Source: Ralstonia wenshanensis | GTDB taxonomy: Bacteria; Pseudomonadota; Gammaproteobacteria; Burkholderiales; Burkholderiaceae | NCBI RefSeq assembly: GCF_021173085.1 | Contig: NZ_CP076413.1 | Coordinates: 3,251,501-3,315,500 of the forward strand | Direction of reading: 5' to 3' | Length of the DNA stretch: 64,000 nt | Shown here: piece by piece, positions 29,173 through 37,274 of the stretch | Position numbering within the stretch: position 1 is the stretch's first letter | Layout of the letters: each line of letters starts with the position of its first letter | Translations under genes and position numbers: made by a program | Notes under the pieces: model-generated | Told to the model about the DNA's origin: nothing | The model's database searches: none | What the model saw: only the letters and a program-made list of their open reading frames with translations

Positions 29173-29234
29173 AGATTACGGGCGTGCTGCCGGGCAATAG
29201 CGGCGGGAGCCGAAAACCTGGCGCGATGGGCGAA
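29173..29234 (-). promoter_or_regulatory. hrpII-type (HrpB-dependent) promoter of the effector gene
   Basis: On the minus strand TTCG (29234-29231), exactly 16 bases, then TTCG (29214-29211) form a perfect hrpII/PIP box. After 32 bases comes TAATCT (29178-29173), matching the YANNNT -10 pattern expected 30-32 bp downstream. The effector ATG is about 48 bases further on. This couples the gene to the type III secretion regulon. Confidence 0.82.
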
Positions 29235-29366
29235 GCTGCCATGTCACTCCCCTGCCACATGCCCGTGCTACCTAGTCGGGCTTAGACTTGCACTGCGTTG
29301 TCCATGCGCAGCGCCCCCCCTCGGCAACATCGGCAATATCCGCAAGATCGGCAGGAGCAACACACC

Positions 29367-30269
29367 ATGAGCGAACGCGACGCAGCCCGCCAGGCGCGCC
29401 TGCAGGAAGACCTCCTCGACACGCTTGACGAAGAGCTGGAGATGGAAATCGACGACCACCTGCTCGGTGGCGGCGAAGGCATCAGCGACGAAGCGCGCGA
29501 AACGCGGCGCATGTACTTTCGCGAGCTGTTCCGTCTGCAGGGCGAGCTGGTCAAGCTGCAGGACTGGGTGATCGAGACTGGCCACCGCCTGGTGGTGATC
29601 TTCGAAGGGCGCGATGCCGCCGGTAAGGGCGGCGCCATCAAGCGCATCACGCAACGGCTGAACCCGCGCGTGTGCCGCGTGGCTGCACTGCCCGCTCCCA
29701 CCAACCGCGAACGTACGCAGTGGTACTTCCAGCGCTATGTGGCGCACCTGCCCGCCGCCGGCGAGATCGTCCTGTTCGATCGCAGCTGGTACAACCGCGC
29801 CGGCGTCGAGCGTGTGATGGGTTTCTGCACCGACGAGGAATACGACGAGTTCTTCCGCTCGGTGCCCGAGTTCGAAAAGATGCTCGTGCGCTCGGGCATC
29901 CAGATCGTCAAGTACTGGTTCTCGGTGACGGACGAAGAGCAGGAAGTGCGGTTCCAGAGCCGCATCGATGATCCGCTCAAGCAGTGGAAGCTGAGCCCGA
30001 TGGATCTGGAGAGCCGCCGCCGCTGGGAGGCCTATACGCAGGCCAAGGAGGCGATGCTGGAGCGCTCGCACATCCCCGAATCGCCGTGGTGGGTGGTGCT
30101 GGCCGACGACAAGAAGCGCGCGCGCCTGAACTGCATCCACCATCTGCTGGGCCAAGTGCCTTACCACCCGGTGCCGCATCCGCCGGTATTGCTGCCCGAG
30201 CGCGTGCACCACGCCGAGTACATCCGCCACCCGGTACCGGAAGAGATGATCGTGCCGAACGTGTACTGA
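29367..30269 (+). CDS. ppk2: Polyphosphate kinase 2
   Basis: The 300-residue single-domain PPK2 protein has Walker A FEGRDAAGKGGAIKR at about residues 79-93 and the lid and Walker B regions TQWYFQRYVAHLP and LFDRSWYNRAGVERVMGF. These enzymes use polyphosphate to phosphorylate nucleoside mono- or diphosphates, or run the reverse reaction. The subclass is not certain, and the one-domain length fits class I. The ATG at 29367 has GCAGGAG upstream. It is divergent from the effector gene with about 240 bp between starts. Confidence 0.93.
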   Translation: MSERDAARQARLQEDLLDTLDEELEMEIDDHLLGGGEGISDEARETRRMYFRELFRLQGELVKLQDWVIETGHRLVVIFEGRDAAGKGGAIKRITQRLNPRVCRVAALPAPTNRERTQWYFQRYVAHLPAAGEIVLFDRSWYNRAGVERVMGFCTDEEYDEFFRSVPEFEKMLVRSGIQIVKYWFSVTDEEQEVRFQSRIDDPLKQWKLSPMDLESRRRWEAYTQAKEAMLERSHIPESPWWVVLADDKKRARLNCIHHLLGQVPYHPVPHPPVLLPERVHHAEYIRHPVPEEMIVPNVY

Positions 30270-30285
30270 TCCGGCGGGGCGAAAA

Positions 30286-30573
30286 CTACACCGTCGGGCG
30301 GATCTCAAAACCGGGGACCGGCGCTTCATGCTCTCCCGTGACCACCTCCAGCTGCGTGACCAGCGCACTGTCCGGACCCTCCCACATCCATTCCCGCATG
30401 CTGAGCACATGGGCCTCGGGTCCGGCCAGGAATGCCTCGACGGCGCCGTCGCGGCGGTTGCGTACCCAGCCGCGCAACCCCAGCAGGCGCGCGCGGTCCG
30501 CACAGGCAGCGCGGTAGCCGACACCCTGCACGCGGCCCTGTACGGTAACGATCACTTGCGCAATAACGGACAT
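30286..30573 (-). CDS. acyP: Acylphosphatase
   Basis: The 95-residue protein has the acylphosphatase signature QGRVQGVGYR (catalytic Arg21) and LRGWVRNRRDG (catalytic Asn39). It hydrolyses carboxyl-phosphate bonds such as those of acetyl phosphate or carbamoyl phosphate. The ATG at 30573 is chosen over 30594 because GGAGGCCCGCC lies just before it. It converges with ppk2. Confidence 0.93.
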   Translation of the reverse strand: MSVIAQVIVTVQGRVQGVGYRAACADRARLLGLRGWVRNRRDGAVEAFLAGPEAHVLSMREWMWEGPDSALVTQLEVVTGEHEAPVPGFEIRPTV

Positions 30574-30863
30574 GGCGGGCCTCCGGTGCAACACGGCAGG
30601 AGATGTGTTGGGTAAAACATGACAAACCGACGCTGTCGCATCTCTGTCACATTTCTGGAATGTGACGTCGTCAGACTGACAACCGCGCGGCGGGCTCTGA
30701 CGTTACGCAAGGTAAACTAGGCGGCTTGCCGCCGGGTGCCAAGCAGCGCTTGCGCAAAAGCACTGCGCCCAGCCCCGTAGTACGCCATGCCATGTATTGC
30801 GCCTGGGCCTTTGGCCTTGAGGCGTCCGAATTTCGTCCGCGGTTTCCGTCCCGGTTATCCAAG

Positions 30864-32648
30864 ATGCAGCAGAACGACAACGAAACCACCATCCGGGGCC
30901 GTTTGGGTACCACCTTCGGTACCAACTTTGGCGTCAACTTCGGCCACCTGCTGACGGCGCCGCCCAACCGGTTTGACCTGGCGCTGCTGCCGATCATCCT
31001 GGCCGCCATCGTGCTCGTGGCCTATGCCGCCAAGCAGATGAACGTGCCCTACACGCCCGGCGAGCACCTGGACGTGAGTCTGGACATCATTGAGCTGCCC
31101 TATTACCTGCTGCGCACCAGCATCCGCATGCTGCTGGCGCTGGGCGCGTCGCTGGCGTTTTCGTTTGCGTTTGCCGCCATCGCTTCCAAAAACCGCACTG
31201 CCGAGAAGGTGATGGTGCCGGCGCTGGACATCCTGCAATCGATTCCGGTGCTGGGTTTTCTGTCGATCACGGTCACGGGGTTCATCGCGCTGTTCCCGGG
31301 CAACCTCGTCGGCGTGGAATGCGCGGCCATCTTCGCCATCTTCACGTCGCAGGCGTGGAACATGGCGTTCTCGTTGTACCAATCGTTTCGCACCATCCCG
31401 ACCGACCTGGAAGAAGCCGCCACGGTGTTCCGCCTGTCGAAGTGGCAGCGCTTCTGGCGCCTGGAAGTGCCGTTCGCCATGCCGGGCCTGCTGTGGAACA
31501 TGATGATGTCGATGTCAGGCGGCTGGTTCTTCGTGGTGGCGTCGGAAGCCATCTCGGTGTCGGGCCACGACATCAAGCTGCCGGGCATCGGCTCGTACAT
31601 CTCGCTGGCGATCCAGCAGCAGAACCTGCCGGCCATCGGCTGGGCCATCCTGGCCATGCTGATCGGCATCATCCTGTACGACCAGTTGCTGTTCCGCCCG
31701 CTGATTGCCTGGGCAGACCGCTTCCGCTTCGACACGATGTCGTCGGAGCGCGAGCCGCAATCGTGGCTGCTTGACCTGCTGCGCCGCTCTGAATGGGTCA
31801 AGGCCCTCCTTGAGCGTACCGCCGCGATGGCCGAGCGCACGCTGTCCTGGGGTGCCGAACGCACGCGGCCCACGGCTGCTGGCGGCAATGGCTTTCTGCC
31901 GCGCTTCCCGTGGTCGCACCGCATCGCCGATGTCGTCATCATCCTGGCCGCACTGGTGGCGGTGGCGCACGTGCTGCAGTTCGTGCGCTCCGAGGTGGGC
32001 TGGGCCGAGGTCGGCCACGTCTTCTGGCTCGGCTTCCTGACCATGGTACGCGTGATCCTGCTGATCGCGCTGGCCGCGCTGGTGTGGGTGCCGATCGGCA
32101 TCCGCATCGGCCTGAACCCGAACGTGGCGCGCATCGCGCAGCCGGTGGCGCAGTTCCTGGCGGCGTTCCCGGCCAACCTGATGTTCCCGCTGGCGGTGAT
32201 GCTCATCGCGCGCTTCGCGCTCAATCCGGAAATCTGGCTGAGCCCGCTGATGATTTTCGGCACGCAGTGGTACATCCTCTTCAACGTGATTGCCGGCGCG
32301 TCGGCCATCCCGACCGAACTGAAACTGGCCGCACGCAACTTCGGCCTGCGCGGCTGGCTGCTGTGGAAGCGCTTCCTCATCCCCGCCGTGTTCCCCAACC
32401 TGCTCACGGGCTTGGTGACAGCCGCTGGCGGGTCATGGAACGCCAGCATCGTGTCCGAATACGTGTCCTGGGGCGATCGCACGCTGGTGGCCACGGGGCT
32501 GGGCAGCTACATCGCCGAGATGACATCGAAGGGCGACTTCCCGCGCATTGCACTCGGGATTGCCGTGATGAGCCTGTTCGTGGTCGGCTTCAACCGGCTG
32601 CTGTGGAACCGCCTGTACGACATCGCGCAAGAGCGCACCCGCCTGTAA
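30864..32648 (+). CDS. NitT/TauT-type ABC transporter permease, two fused permease domains
   Basis: The 594-residue membrane protein contains two BPD_transp_1 domains in tandem. The first spans about residues 80-280, with EAA loop EEAATVFRLSKWQRFWRLEVP. The second spans about 380-590, with its own loop LKLAARNFGLRGWLLWKRFLIP. It has roughly twelve membrane helices. Both permease subunits of a nitrate/sulfonate/taurine-like importer are thus on one chain. The ATG at 30864 starts the polar leader. The partner ATPase gene follows 150 bp later. No substrate-binding protein gene is present, so direction and substrate are unknown. Confidence 0.9.
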   Translation: MQQNDNETTIRGRLGTTFGTNFGVNFGHLLTAPPNRFDLALLPIILAAIVLVAYAAKQMNVPYTPGEHLDVSLDIIELPYYLLRTSIRMLLALGASLAFSFAFAAIASKNRTAEKVMVPALDILQSIPVLGFLSITVTGFIALFPGNLVGVECAAIFAIFTSQAWNMAFSLYQSFRTIPTDLEEAATVFRLSKWQRFWRLEVPFAMPGLLWNMMMSMSGGWFFVVASEAISVSGHDIKLPGIGSYISLAIQQQNLPAIGWAILAMLIGIILYDQLLFRPLIAWADRFRFDTMSSEREPQSWLLDLLRRSEWVKALLERTAAMAERTLSWGAERTRPTAAGGNGFLPRFPWSHRIADVVIILAALVAVAHVLQFVRSEVGWAEVGHVFWLGFLTMVRVILLIALAALVWVPIGIRIGLNPNVARIAQPVAQFLAAFPANLMFPLAVMLIARFALNPEIWLSPLMIFGTQWYILFNVIAGASAIPTELKLAARNFGLRGWLLWKRFLIPAVFPNLLTGLVTAAGGSWNASIVSEYVSWGDRTLVATGLGSYIAEMTSKGDFPRIALGIAVMSLFVVGFNRLLWNRLYDIAQERTRL

Positions 32649-32798
32649 GAACATGCTCATGATCCTGCTGCGCACCCCGATCTTGACCCTGCGATGCTCG
32701 CCGTACGCATGTACGGCTGCGCGTCTCGGGCCAACCTCGGGGCGCTCGCTACGGATCTTCAGCACGTTCCAAGACGACCTATTTAGCTGAGAACACAC

Positions 32799-34172
32799 AT
32801 GGTTACCACCAGCACCCATAGCCAGAGCGCTGAAAGCGTCATGGAGCTGCGCGGCGTCTCGAAGATCTTCCGCACCGCAGACCACACAGACCGCGCCGTG
32901 CTCGAAGGCGTGGACCTCAACCTGCGCCAGGGCGAGATCGTCGCCATGCTGGGCAAGTCGGGCTCGGGCAAATCGACGTTGCTGCGCATCATGGCGGGCC
33001 TGGTGCGCGCCGATCGCGGGCAGGTGCTGTTTCGCGGGCGTGAATACTCCGGCCCCGTGCAGGGCATTGCGATGGTGTTCCAGTCGTTTGCGCTGTTCCC
33101 GTGGCTGACGGTGCAGCAGAACGTCGAGCTGGGCCTGGAAGCCCAAGGCGTGGCCAAGGCCGAGCGGGAAGAACGCGCTGAACAGGCCATCGACCTGATC
33201 GGCCTGTCGGGCTTCAACAGCGCCCTGCCGCGCGAACTCTCGGGCGGCATGCGCCAGCGTGTGGGCATTGCGCGCGCGCTGGTGACCGAGCCTGACCTGC
33301 TGCTGATGGACGAAGCGTTCTCCGCGCTCGACGTGCTGACCGGCGAGAACCTGCGCGACGAAATGCTCGACCTGTGGGAAGACCGCCGCACCAACATCAA
33401 GAGCATCCTCATCGTCTCGCACAACATTGAAGAAGCGGTGATGATGGCGGACCGCATCGTCATCCTCTCGAGCGATCCGGGGCGTATCCGCGCCGAAGTG
33501 CGCGTGCCGTTCCCGCGCCCGCGCAACCGGGATTCCGCCGCCGTGCGCAACCTCATCGACGAGGTGTATGGCCTCATGACCTCGCCGGAGCGTGTGGGCG
33601 TGCATGTGGGCGTGGAGCCCGCAGCCGAGCAGCTTGCCTACCGCCTGCCCGATGCCGAGATCGGCCAGATGGAGGCCATTCTCGACCTGCTGGTCGAGGC
33701 GCCGTTCAACGGCCGCGCCGACCTCCCGCATCTGGCAGAAGAAGCCGGCGTGACCGACGACGATCTGCTGCCCGCGTGCGAAGCGCTTGCCCTGCTGCAA
33801 CTGGCCACCATCGAACGCGGCGACATTATCGTCACCCCGTTCGGCAAGACCTACATGGAAACTGAACCGCCCGAGCGCAAGGTGCTGTTCGGCCAGAAGC
33901 TGCTGGAACGCGTGGCCCTGGCCGCGCACATCCGTGCCGAGCTGGACGCCAATGAGGACGGTGAGATCCGCGAAGAACACGTGCTGCGCGAGCTGGAGGC
34001 GTACCTCAAGCCCGAAGAAGCCGAGCGCGTGCTCAAGATCGGCATCGAATGGGGCCGCTACGGCGAGGTGTATGAGTACGTCTACAACACCGGCATGCTG
34101 ACCCTGCCCCGTGAAGAGCGCGAGGAACGTGAAGAGCGTGAGGCGCAGGAAGGTGGGGATAATGCGGGCTGA
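32799..34172 (+). CDS. NitT/TauT-type ABC transporter ATPase with AAA-associated C-terminal domain
   Basis: The 457-residue protein has an ABC ATPase domain with Walker A LGKSGSGKST (residues 51-60), Q-loop MVFQSFALFPW, signature LSGGMRQR, Walker B LLLMDEAFSALD and His-loop IVSHNIEEA. After about residue 265 there is a 190-residue C-terminal domain of the ABC-transporter AAA-associated type (PDAEIGQMEAILDLL onward) ending in an Arg/Glu-rich tail. This layout is typical of NrtC/NrtD-like importers with a regulatory tail. It pairs with the upstream double permease. Confidence 0.9.
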   Translation: MVTTSTHSQSAESVMELRGVSKIFRTADHTDRAVLEGVDLNLRQGEIVAMLGKSGSGKSTLLRIMAGLVRADRGQVLFRGREYSGPVQGIAMVFQSFALFPWLTVQQNVELGLEAQGVAKAEREERAEQAIDLIGLSGFNSALPRELSGGMRQRVGIARALVTEPDLLLMDEAFSALDVLTGENLRDEMLDLWEDRRTNIKSILIVSHNIEEAVMMADRIVILSSDPGRIRAEVRVPFPRPRNRDSAAVRNLIDEVYGLMTSPERVGVHVGVEPAAEQLAYRLPDAEIGQMEAILDLLVEAPFNGRADLPHLAEEAGVTDDDLLPACEALALLQLATIERGDIIVTPFGKTYMETEPPERKVLFGQKLLERVALAAHIRAELDANEDGEIREEHVLRELEAYLKPEEAERVLKIGIEWGRYGEVYEYVYNTGMLTLPREEREEREEREAQEGGDNAG

Positions 34173-34523
34173 GGCAGCCGTGAGCAGCAAGAGTGCTCGC
34201 CTCGTGTTCCACGGAACACCCCACTGCTCTGCATGAGCAAACTCTGATCTGTTCTGCCTCTGCCGCCCATTGCTTCAATAGGCGGTGGCGCCGTATTCGC
34301 GGTGCTGCTTTTGTGCCATGCGAGAAAGCGGCCGAGGACTGGGACCCCCGGCGGTAACCGACAAGGACTAAGGACAAGTACTTGCCGCCACTCTCGTGTG
34401 GCCGCTCCCCCTTTATGGGCGAACCCGGTAGGGACGGCTTTACACCGATCGAGCGCTACCGCTCACGTTCCAGCCTTGCTTGTACTCGCCCACCCTCTCC
34501 ACGCGTGGCGACCTTCCTCAAGC

Positions 34524-34800
34524 GTGCTGAACAGCGACCATCGCGTTCACGACGGCCTTCGCCAAGATCAGAACCACAACGATTGCGTTTGGAACCCTCC
34601 CCATGGCGTTCGGAACCCAATGGGATGGCGTTCAGAACGCGATAGGGTCGCGTTTCAGACGCAACAGATACGGTTCTGAACCTCTTACATGGCGTTCCGA
34701 ACGCGAAATGTCGGGCCACAAACGTCACGCATGAAGTTTTGAACGTGAAGGTGTCGCGTCCGGAACTGTATTGGCGTGGTCCTGAACACCCTCCGCATCA
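34524..34800 (+). repeat. 13-unit array of ~21-bp repeats with GTTCnGAAC cores, copy 1
   Basis: Units of 21 (rarely 22) bases start with a degenerate 9-bp dyad GTTCnGAAC. The clearest are GTTCGGAACC near 34608, GTTCAGAACG near 34630, GTTCTGAACC near 34673 and GTTCCGAACG near 34694. Intervening bases vary, often ending in ATGGC. Thirteen units are counted, the outer ones eroded. A 21-bp step is two helical turns, so bound proteins would line up on one DNA face. An equivalent array precedes the paralogous gene at 52 kb. Confidence 0.75.
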
Positions 34801-34862
34801 GCATTTTCTGAAAAGCGCTGGCTGGCATTGCGTACGGCGTGGGCAGCGTCCACTCTCGCGCA

Positions 34863-34883
34863 GTCATGCCCCTGAGGCATGAC
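34863..34883 (+). promoter_or_regulatory. Inverted repeat before 157-residue gene, copy 1
   Basis: GTCATGCC (34863-34870), five bases, GGCATGAC (34876-34883) lies 27 bases before the start codon. The same stem with a different 5-base loop occurs at the same place before the paralogue at 52 kb, so it is conserved as a structure: an operator or a leader hairpin. Confidence 0.65.
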
Positions 34884-34910
34884 GCTGCCAACCCGTAACA
34901 GAGGAATGTG

Positions 34911-35384
34911 ATGTCGCAAAACCTGATTTCATTTCAGATCAGTGCAACCGATCTGGCCGCCGTGGACGGCGCGCTGAAGACGCTGGAAGACAAGCTCACC
35001 GGCTTGATCGACCTGACCATCGAACAGCGTCGGTTTCTGACCAAGATGGGCGGCAAATCCGAAGCGTTTGCCCGCACGGCGGTCGAGGTGCTCGGTGCCA
35101 ACCCAAACGTGCTGCCCGCCAACTTCAACATTGCAGAGCTGCGCCGCGATCTGGCGGCGTTCGACCTGTTGCGCAGCCGCGTGATGCGCCTGGGCCGCAT
35201 TCACGAACGGATGGCCGATTCGCAACTGGCGCTGGGCAGCGACGTAATGAACGCTGCCTTGGAGGGGTATGCCTTCCTCAAGGTGGCTGGCCACGGTGAG
35301 GGGCTGGATGCAGCCCGCAAGGAACTGTCGGTGCGATTTGCCAAACCGTCGAGGAAAAAGGAGGACGCGGCAGGCGTGGAGTAA
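34911..35384 (+). CDS. Unknown 157-residue helical protein, copy 1
   Basis: I do not recognise the family. The protein is soluble, predicted mostly helical, with no Cys and no signal peptide. Conserved blocks shared with the paralogue at 52025 include [39 protein letters not shown] and RMADSQLALGSDVMNA. It ends in a Lys/Glu-rich tail. The ATG at 34911 follows AGAGGAATG. The gene is preceded by the 21-bp repeat array and followed by its own terminator, so it is a single-gene unit. High conservation with its paralogue argues for purifying selection. Confidence 0.8.
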   Translation: MSQNLISFQISATDLAAVDGALKTLEDKLTGLIDLTIEQRRFLTKMGGKSEAFARTAVEVLGANPNVLPANFNIAELRRDLAAFDLLRSRVMRLGRIHERMADSQLALGSDVMNAALEGYAFLKVAGHGEGLDAARKELSVRFAKPSRKKEDAAGVE

Positions 35385-35397
35385 GGCTCCCTGCGCA

Positions 35398-35422
35398 AGG
35401 AAAACCGCCGCCAGGCGGTTTT
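35398..35422 (+). terminator. Rho-independent terminator of 157-residue gene copy 1
   Basis: The stem AAAACCGCC (35401-35409) pairs with GGCGGTTTT (35414-35422) around a short loop. It lies 16 bases after the stop codon. Confidence 0.85.
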
Positions 35423-35502
35423 CTGCTGTATCCGACCGAAGAATCTAAAGAGGGGCACTCGAAATGAGCACGTCAGACAAGAAGATACATCTCTAGTGCG
35501 GG

Positions 35503-35853
35503 ATGAAATTGAGACTGATTAAGGCGATTTTTATCCTATTTGTCATTGCTCTTGTTGCTCAGTACGCTTTCTTTGTCAGAAGTCGGATATATGCGAATGA
35601 GTGCAGAAAAGAGGTGGATGACCTTCGTCGATATATTGGCGAGATTTGCTATCTTCCTTATCGAGACGGTGCGTTGTTCAGGCTGTATGACGCAAAAACA
35701 AATAAGCTAGTCGCGGAGAGGACATATAGTGATATCTACCCCCAAATGCTCTTTGATGGTGACCGTGTTTATTACCATCTTGGAGTCTCTCCTGAGGAGT
35801 ACGTGCCGCTGCCGCCGACATTGCTAGATCGCCTCAGAGCCAAGCTCCCATGA
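35503..35853 (+). CDS. Low-GC hypothetical protein with N-terminal membrane anchor
   Basis: The 116-residue protein has an N-terminal hydrophobic helix after Met-Lys-Leu-Arg (about residues 5-25). A soluble part follows with two Cys (ECRKE and EICYLP) and the phrase RLYDAKTNKLVAERTYSD. Base composition is clearly more AT-rich than its neighbours, and AT-ending codons are frequent, so recent acquisition is likely. No family is recognised. It lies directly behind the terminator of the 157-residue gene, the same relative position as the TIR-DnaB gene at the other paralogue. Confidence 0.65.
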   Translation: MKLRLIKAIFILFVIALVAQYAFFVRSRIYANECRKEVDDLRRYIGEICYLPYRDGALFRLYDAKTNKLVAERTYSDIYPQMLFDGDRVYYHLGVSPEEYVPLPPTLLDRLRAKLP

Positions 35854-35933
35854 CCAAAAAGTGGTGAGGCGCTGAGCCTGCTGCGACGGGCCACAATCGA
35901 ACGCGGCGTAAGTGCGCGTTGCCGCTGACATAA

Positions 35934-35957
35934 GAAGAGCCGCTCGATGCGGCTCTT
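35934..35957 (+). terminator. Rho-independent terminator
   Basis: AAGAGCCGC (35935-35943), a five-base loop and GCGGCTCTTTTTTC form a strong GC stem with a T run. It ends the low-GC gene unit. Confidence 0.88.
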
Positions 35958-36103
35958 TTTTCATCGTCACTACAGTTTGTAACCCTCGTCAACGTTGCCG
36001 CGAACCACGTCGTTTTGCGTGGGCAGGCATCGATTCTCGCAAGCCCGCTCGCTCCAGCCTTCCCTCGCCAGCCGTCCTTTGCCGTCCCGTCCCGGAGGTC
36101 GAA

Positions 36104-37066
36104 ATGCGTCGCGCGTACGTTCGAACGTTGTTAGCCGTTTCGCTGGCCGTCGGTGCAGGCTTCGGCCTGGTGCATGCAGCCCGCGCCTGCGAGATCCCTG
36201 CCCCAGTGCGGACGATCGATCCCCCAGGCTTTTACGACGACGCAGCGGGCTATGCGCGCGACGTGAAACCAATGCGCAATTTCATCGCGCACCTCAACGC
36301 CTCAGCCGACAAGGGCGATTGGACCTGCGCCCTGGCCCAGCTTCGAACCTGGGCCGATGCCGATGCGCTGATGGGCAAGATTTCCGGCTATCAGGGCCAC
36401 TACGAGCGGTCGTGGGCGGGAACGGATTTCGCCATGGTGCTGCTGCGCATGCCGAGCGACATCCGCAAGCGAAACCAGGCGCAGCTCGATGCCATCGCAC
36501 CGTGGCTCGAACGCATTGCGATCGCCACCCGCAACGCCGAGGCGATCAATCATCTGCATAACAACCTGGTGTATTGGGCCGGCCTCAACCTGATTGCCAT
36601 CGGCACCGCAACCGACAACAGCGACCTGATCAACTCCGGACTCCTGCGCGTTCGCGAGGGCATTCGCGATATCGGCCCCGACGGCGCACTCGTACGTGAG
36701 ATCAAGCGCGGTGATCGCGCGTTGCACTACCACACGTTCGCGCTCATTCCGTTGGTGTTTGCCGCAGAGCTGGTGCAGCGGCGGAATATCGATCTGTATC
36801 GAGAGAACAACCACGCCATCGGCCGCCTGGCGAACCTCGTGATCGACGCGGTGGTTGATCCGGCGAGCTTCGGAAAAATCTCGCCGATCAAGCAGGCGCT
36901 GTTTCCGTGGACCTTCCAGGATGAGCTGTGCTGGTTGGAGCCCTACTACGCCCACGTGCGAGACCCGCGGCTGCCTGCGCTGATTGCACCGCGCCGCCCG
37001 TTTTCTGAATGGCGGCTCGGCGGCAACGTTACGGCGGTGTGGGGCGCGGAGCTGCCCGGCCGCTGA
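36104..37066 (+). CDS. Alginate lyase-family (PL5) secreted protein with altered active site
   Basis: The 320-residue protein has a signal peptide ending ARA (residues 1-27). The alpha/alpha-toroid alginate lyase domain has RALHYHTFALIPLVFAAEL, matching the AlgL motif with catalytic Arg and Tyr. The other AlgL hallmark NNHxYW is NNLVYW here, so the catalytic His is Leu. The ATG at 36104 follows GGAGG. It is periplasmic. It may bind or hydrolyse a uronate polymer differently, or be catalytically dead. No alginate synthesis genes are nearby. Confidence 0.8.
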   Translation: MRRAYVRTLLAVSLAVGAGFGLVHAARACEIPAPVRTIDPPGFYDDAAGYARDVKPMRNFIAHLNASADKGDWTCALAQLRTWADADALMGKISGYQGHYERSWAGTDFAMVLLRMPSDIRKRNQAQLDAIAPWLERIAIATRNAEAINHLHNNLVYWAGLNLIAIGTATDNSDLINSGLLRVREGIRDIGPDGALVREIKRGDRALHYHTFALIPLVFAAELVQRRNIDLYRENNHAIGRLANLVIDAVVDPASFGKISPIKQALFPWTFQDELCWLEPYYAHVRDPRLPALIAPRRPFSEWRLGGNVTAVWGAELPGR

Positions 37067-37274
37067 GGGGGGCGGTGTTGTGTGGAATCCCGCTACCCAC
37101 AAGCGCGCAACCGCGACCCCAGCCCACCGCCAGGCTTCCTCATGAGAAGACTCTCGACCGTCGGCTTGTTGCGCGAACTGTCCCGCGTTGCTTCCGACAT
37201 GGCGCTGGTCTCCGCGCTGATGTAGGAACCTCTACAACATTGCAGCGGTTATGACGCGCGCCTATCCTGCCGTC

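Larger units (their letters stand above)
34173..34910. other. Long intergenic leader upstream of 157-residue gene (copy 1)
   Basis: These 738 bases have no credible gene. The first 350 show nothing clear beyond short GC hairpins. From 34524 to 34800 there is a 13-unit degenerate 21-bp repeat array. After this comes the 8-bp inverted repeat at 34863-34883 and the ribosome site of the next gene. Several open frames through the array are artefacts of the 21-base (7-codon) period. Confidence 0.65.

Noticed and set aside
29126-29260. N-terminal 45-residue extension of the effector protein
   Set aside because: It would be translated from sequence upstream of and across the HrpB-type promoter; the downstream ATG has a good ribosome site.
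32700-32717. GCCGTAC-GCAT-GTACGGC palindrome between ABC transporter genes
   Set aside because: A perfect 7-bp stem but without a T run or conserved partner; may be chance or a weak mRNA structure, not enough to call a terminator.
35503-35853. Prophage remnant
   Set aside because: Low GC and isolated, but no phage gene, integrase or attachment repeat is visible nearby.
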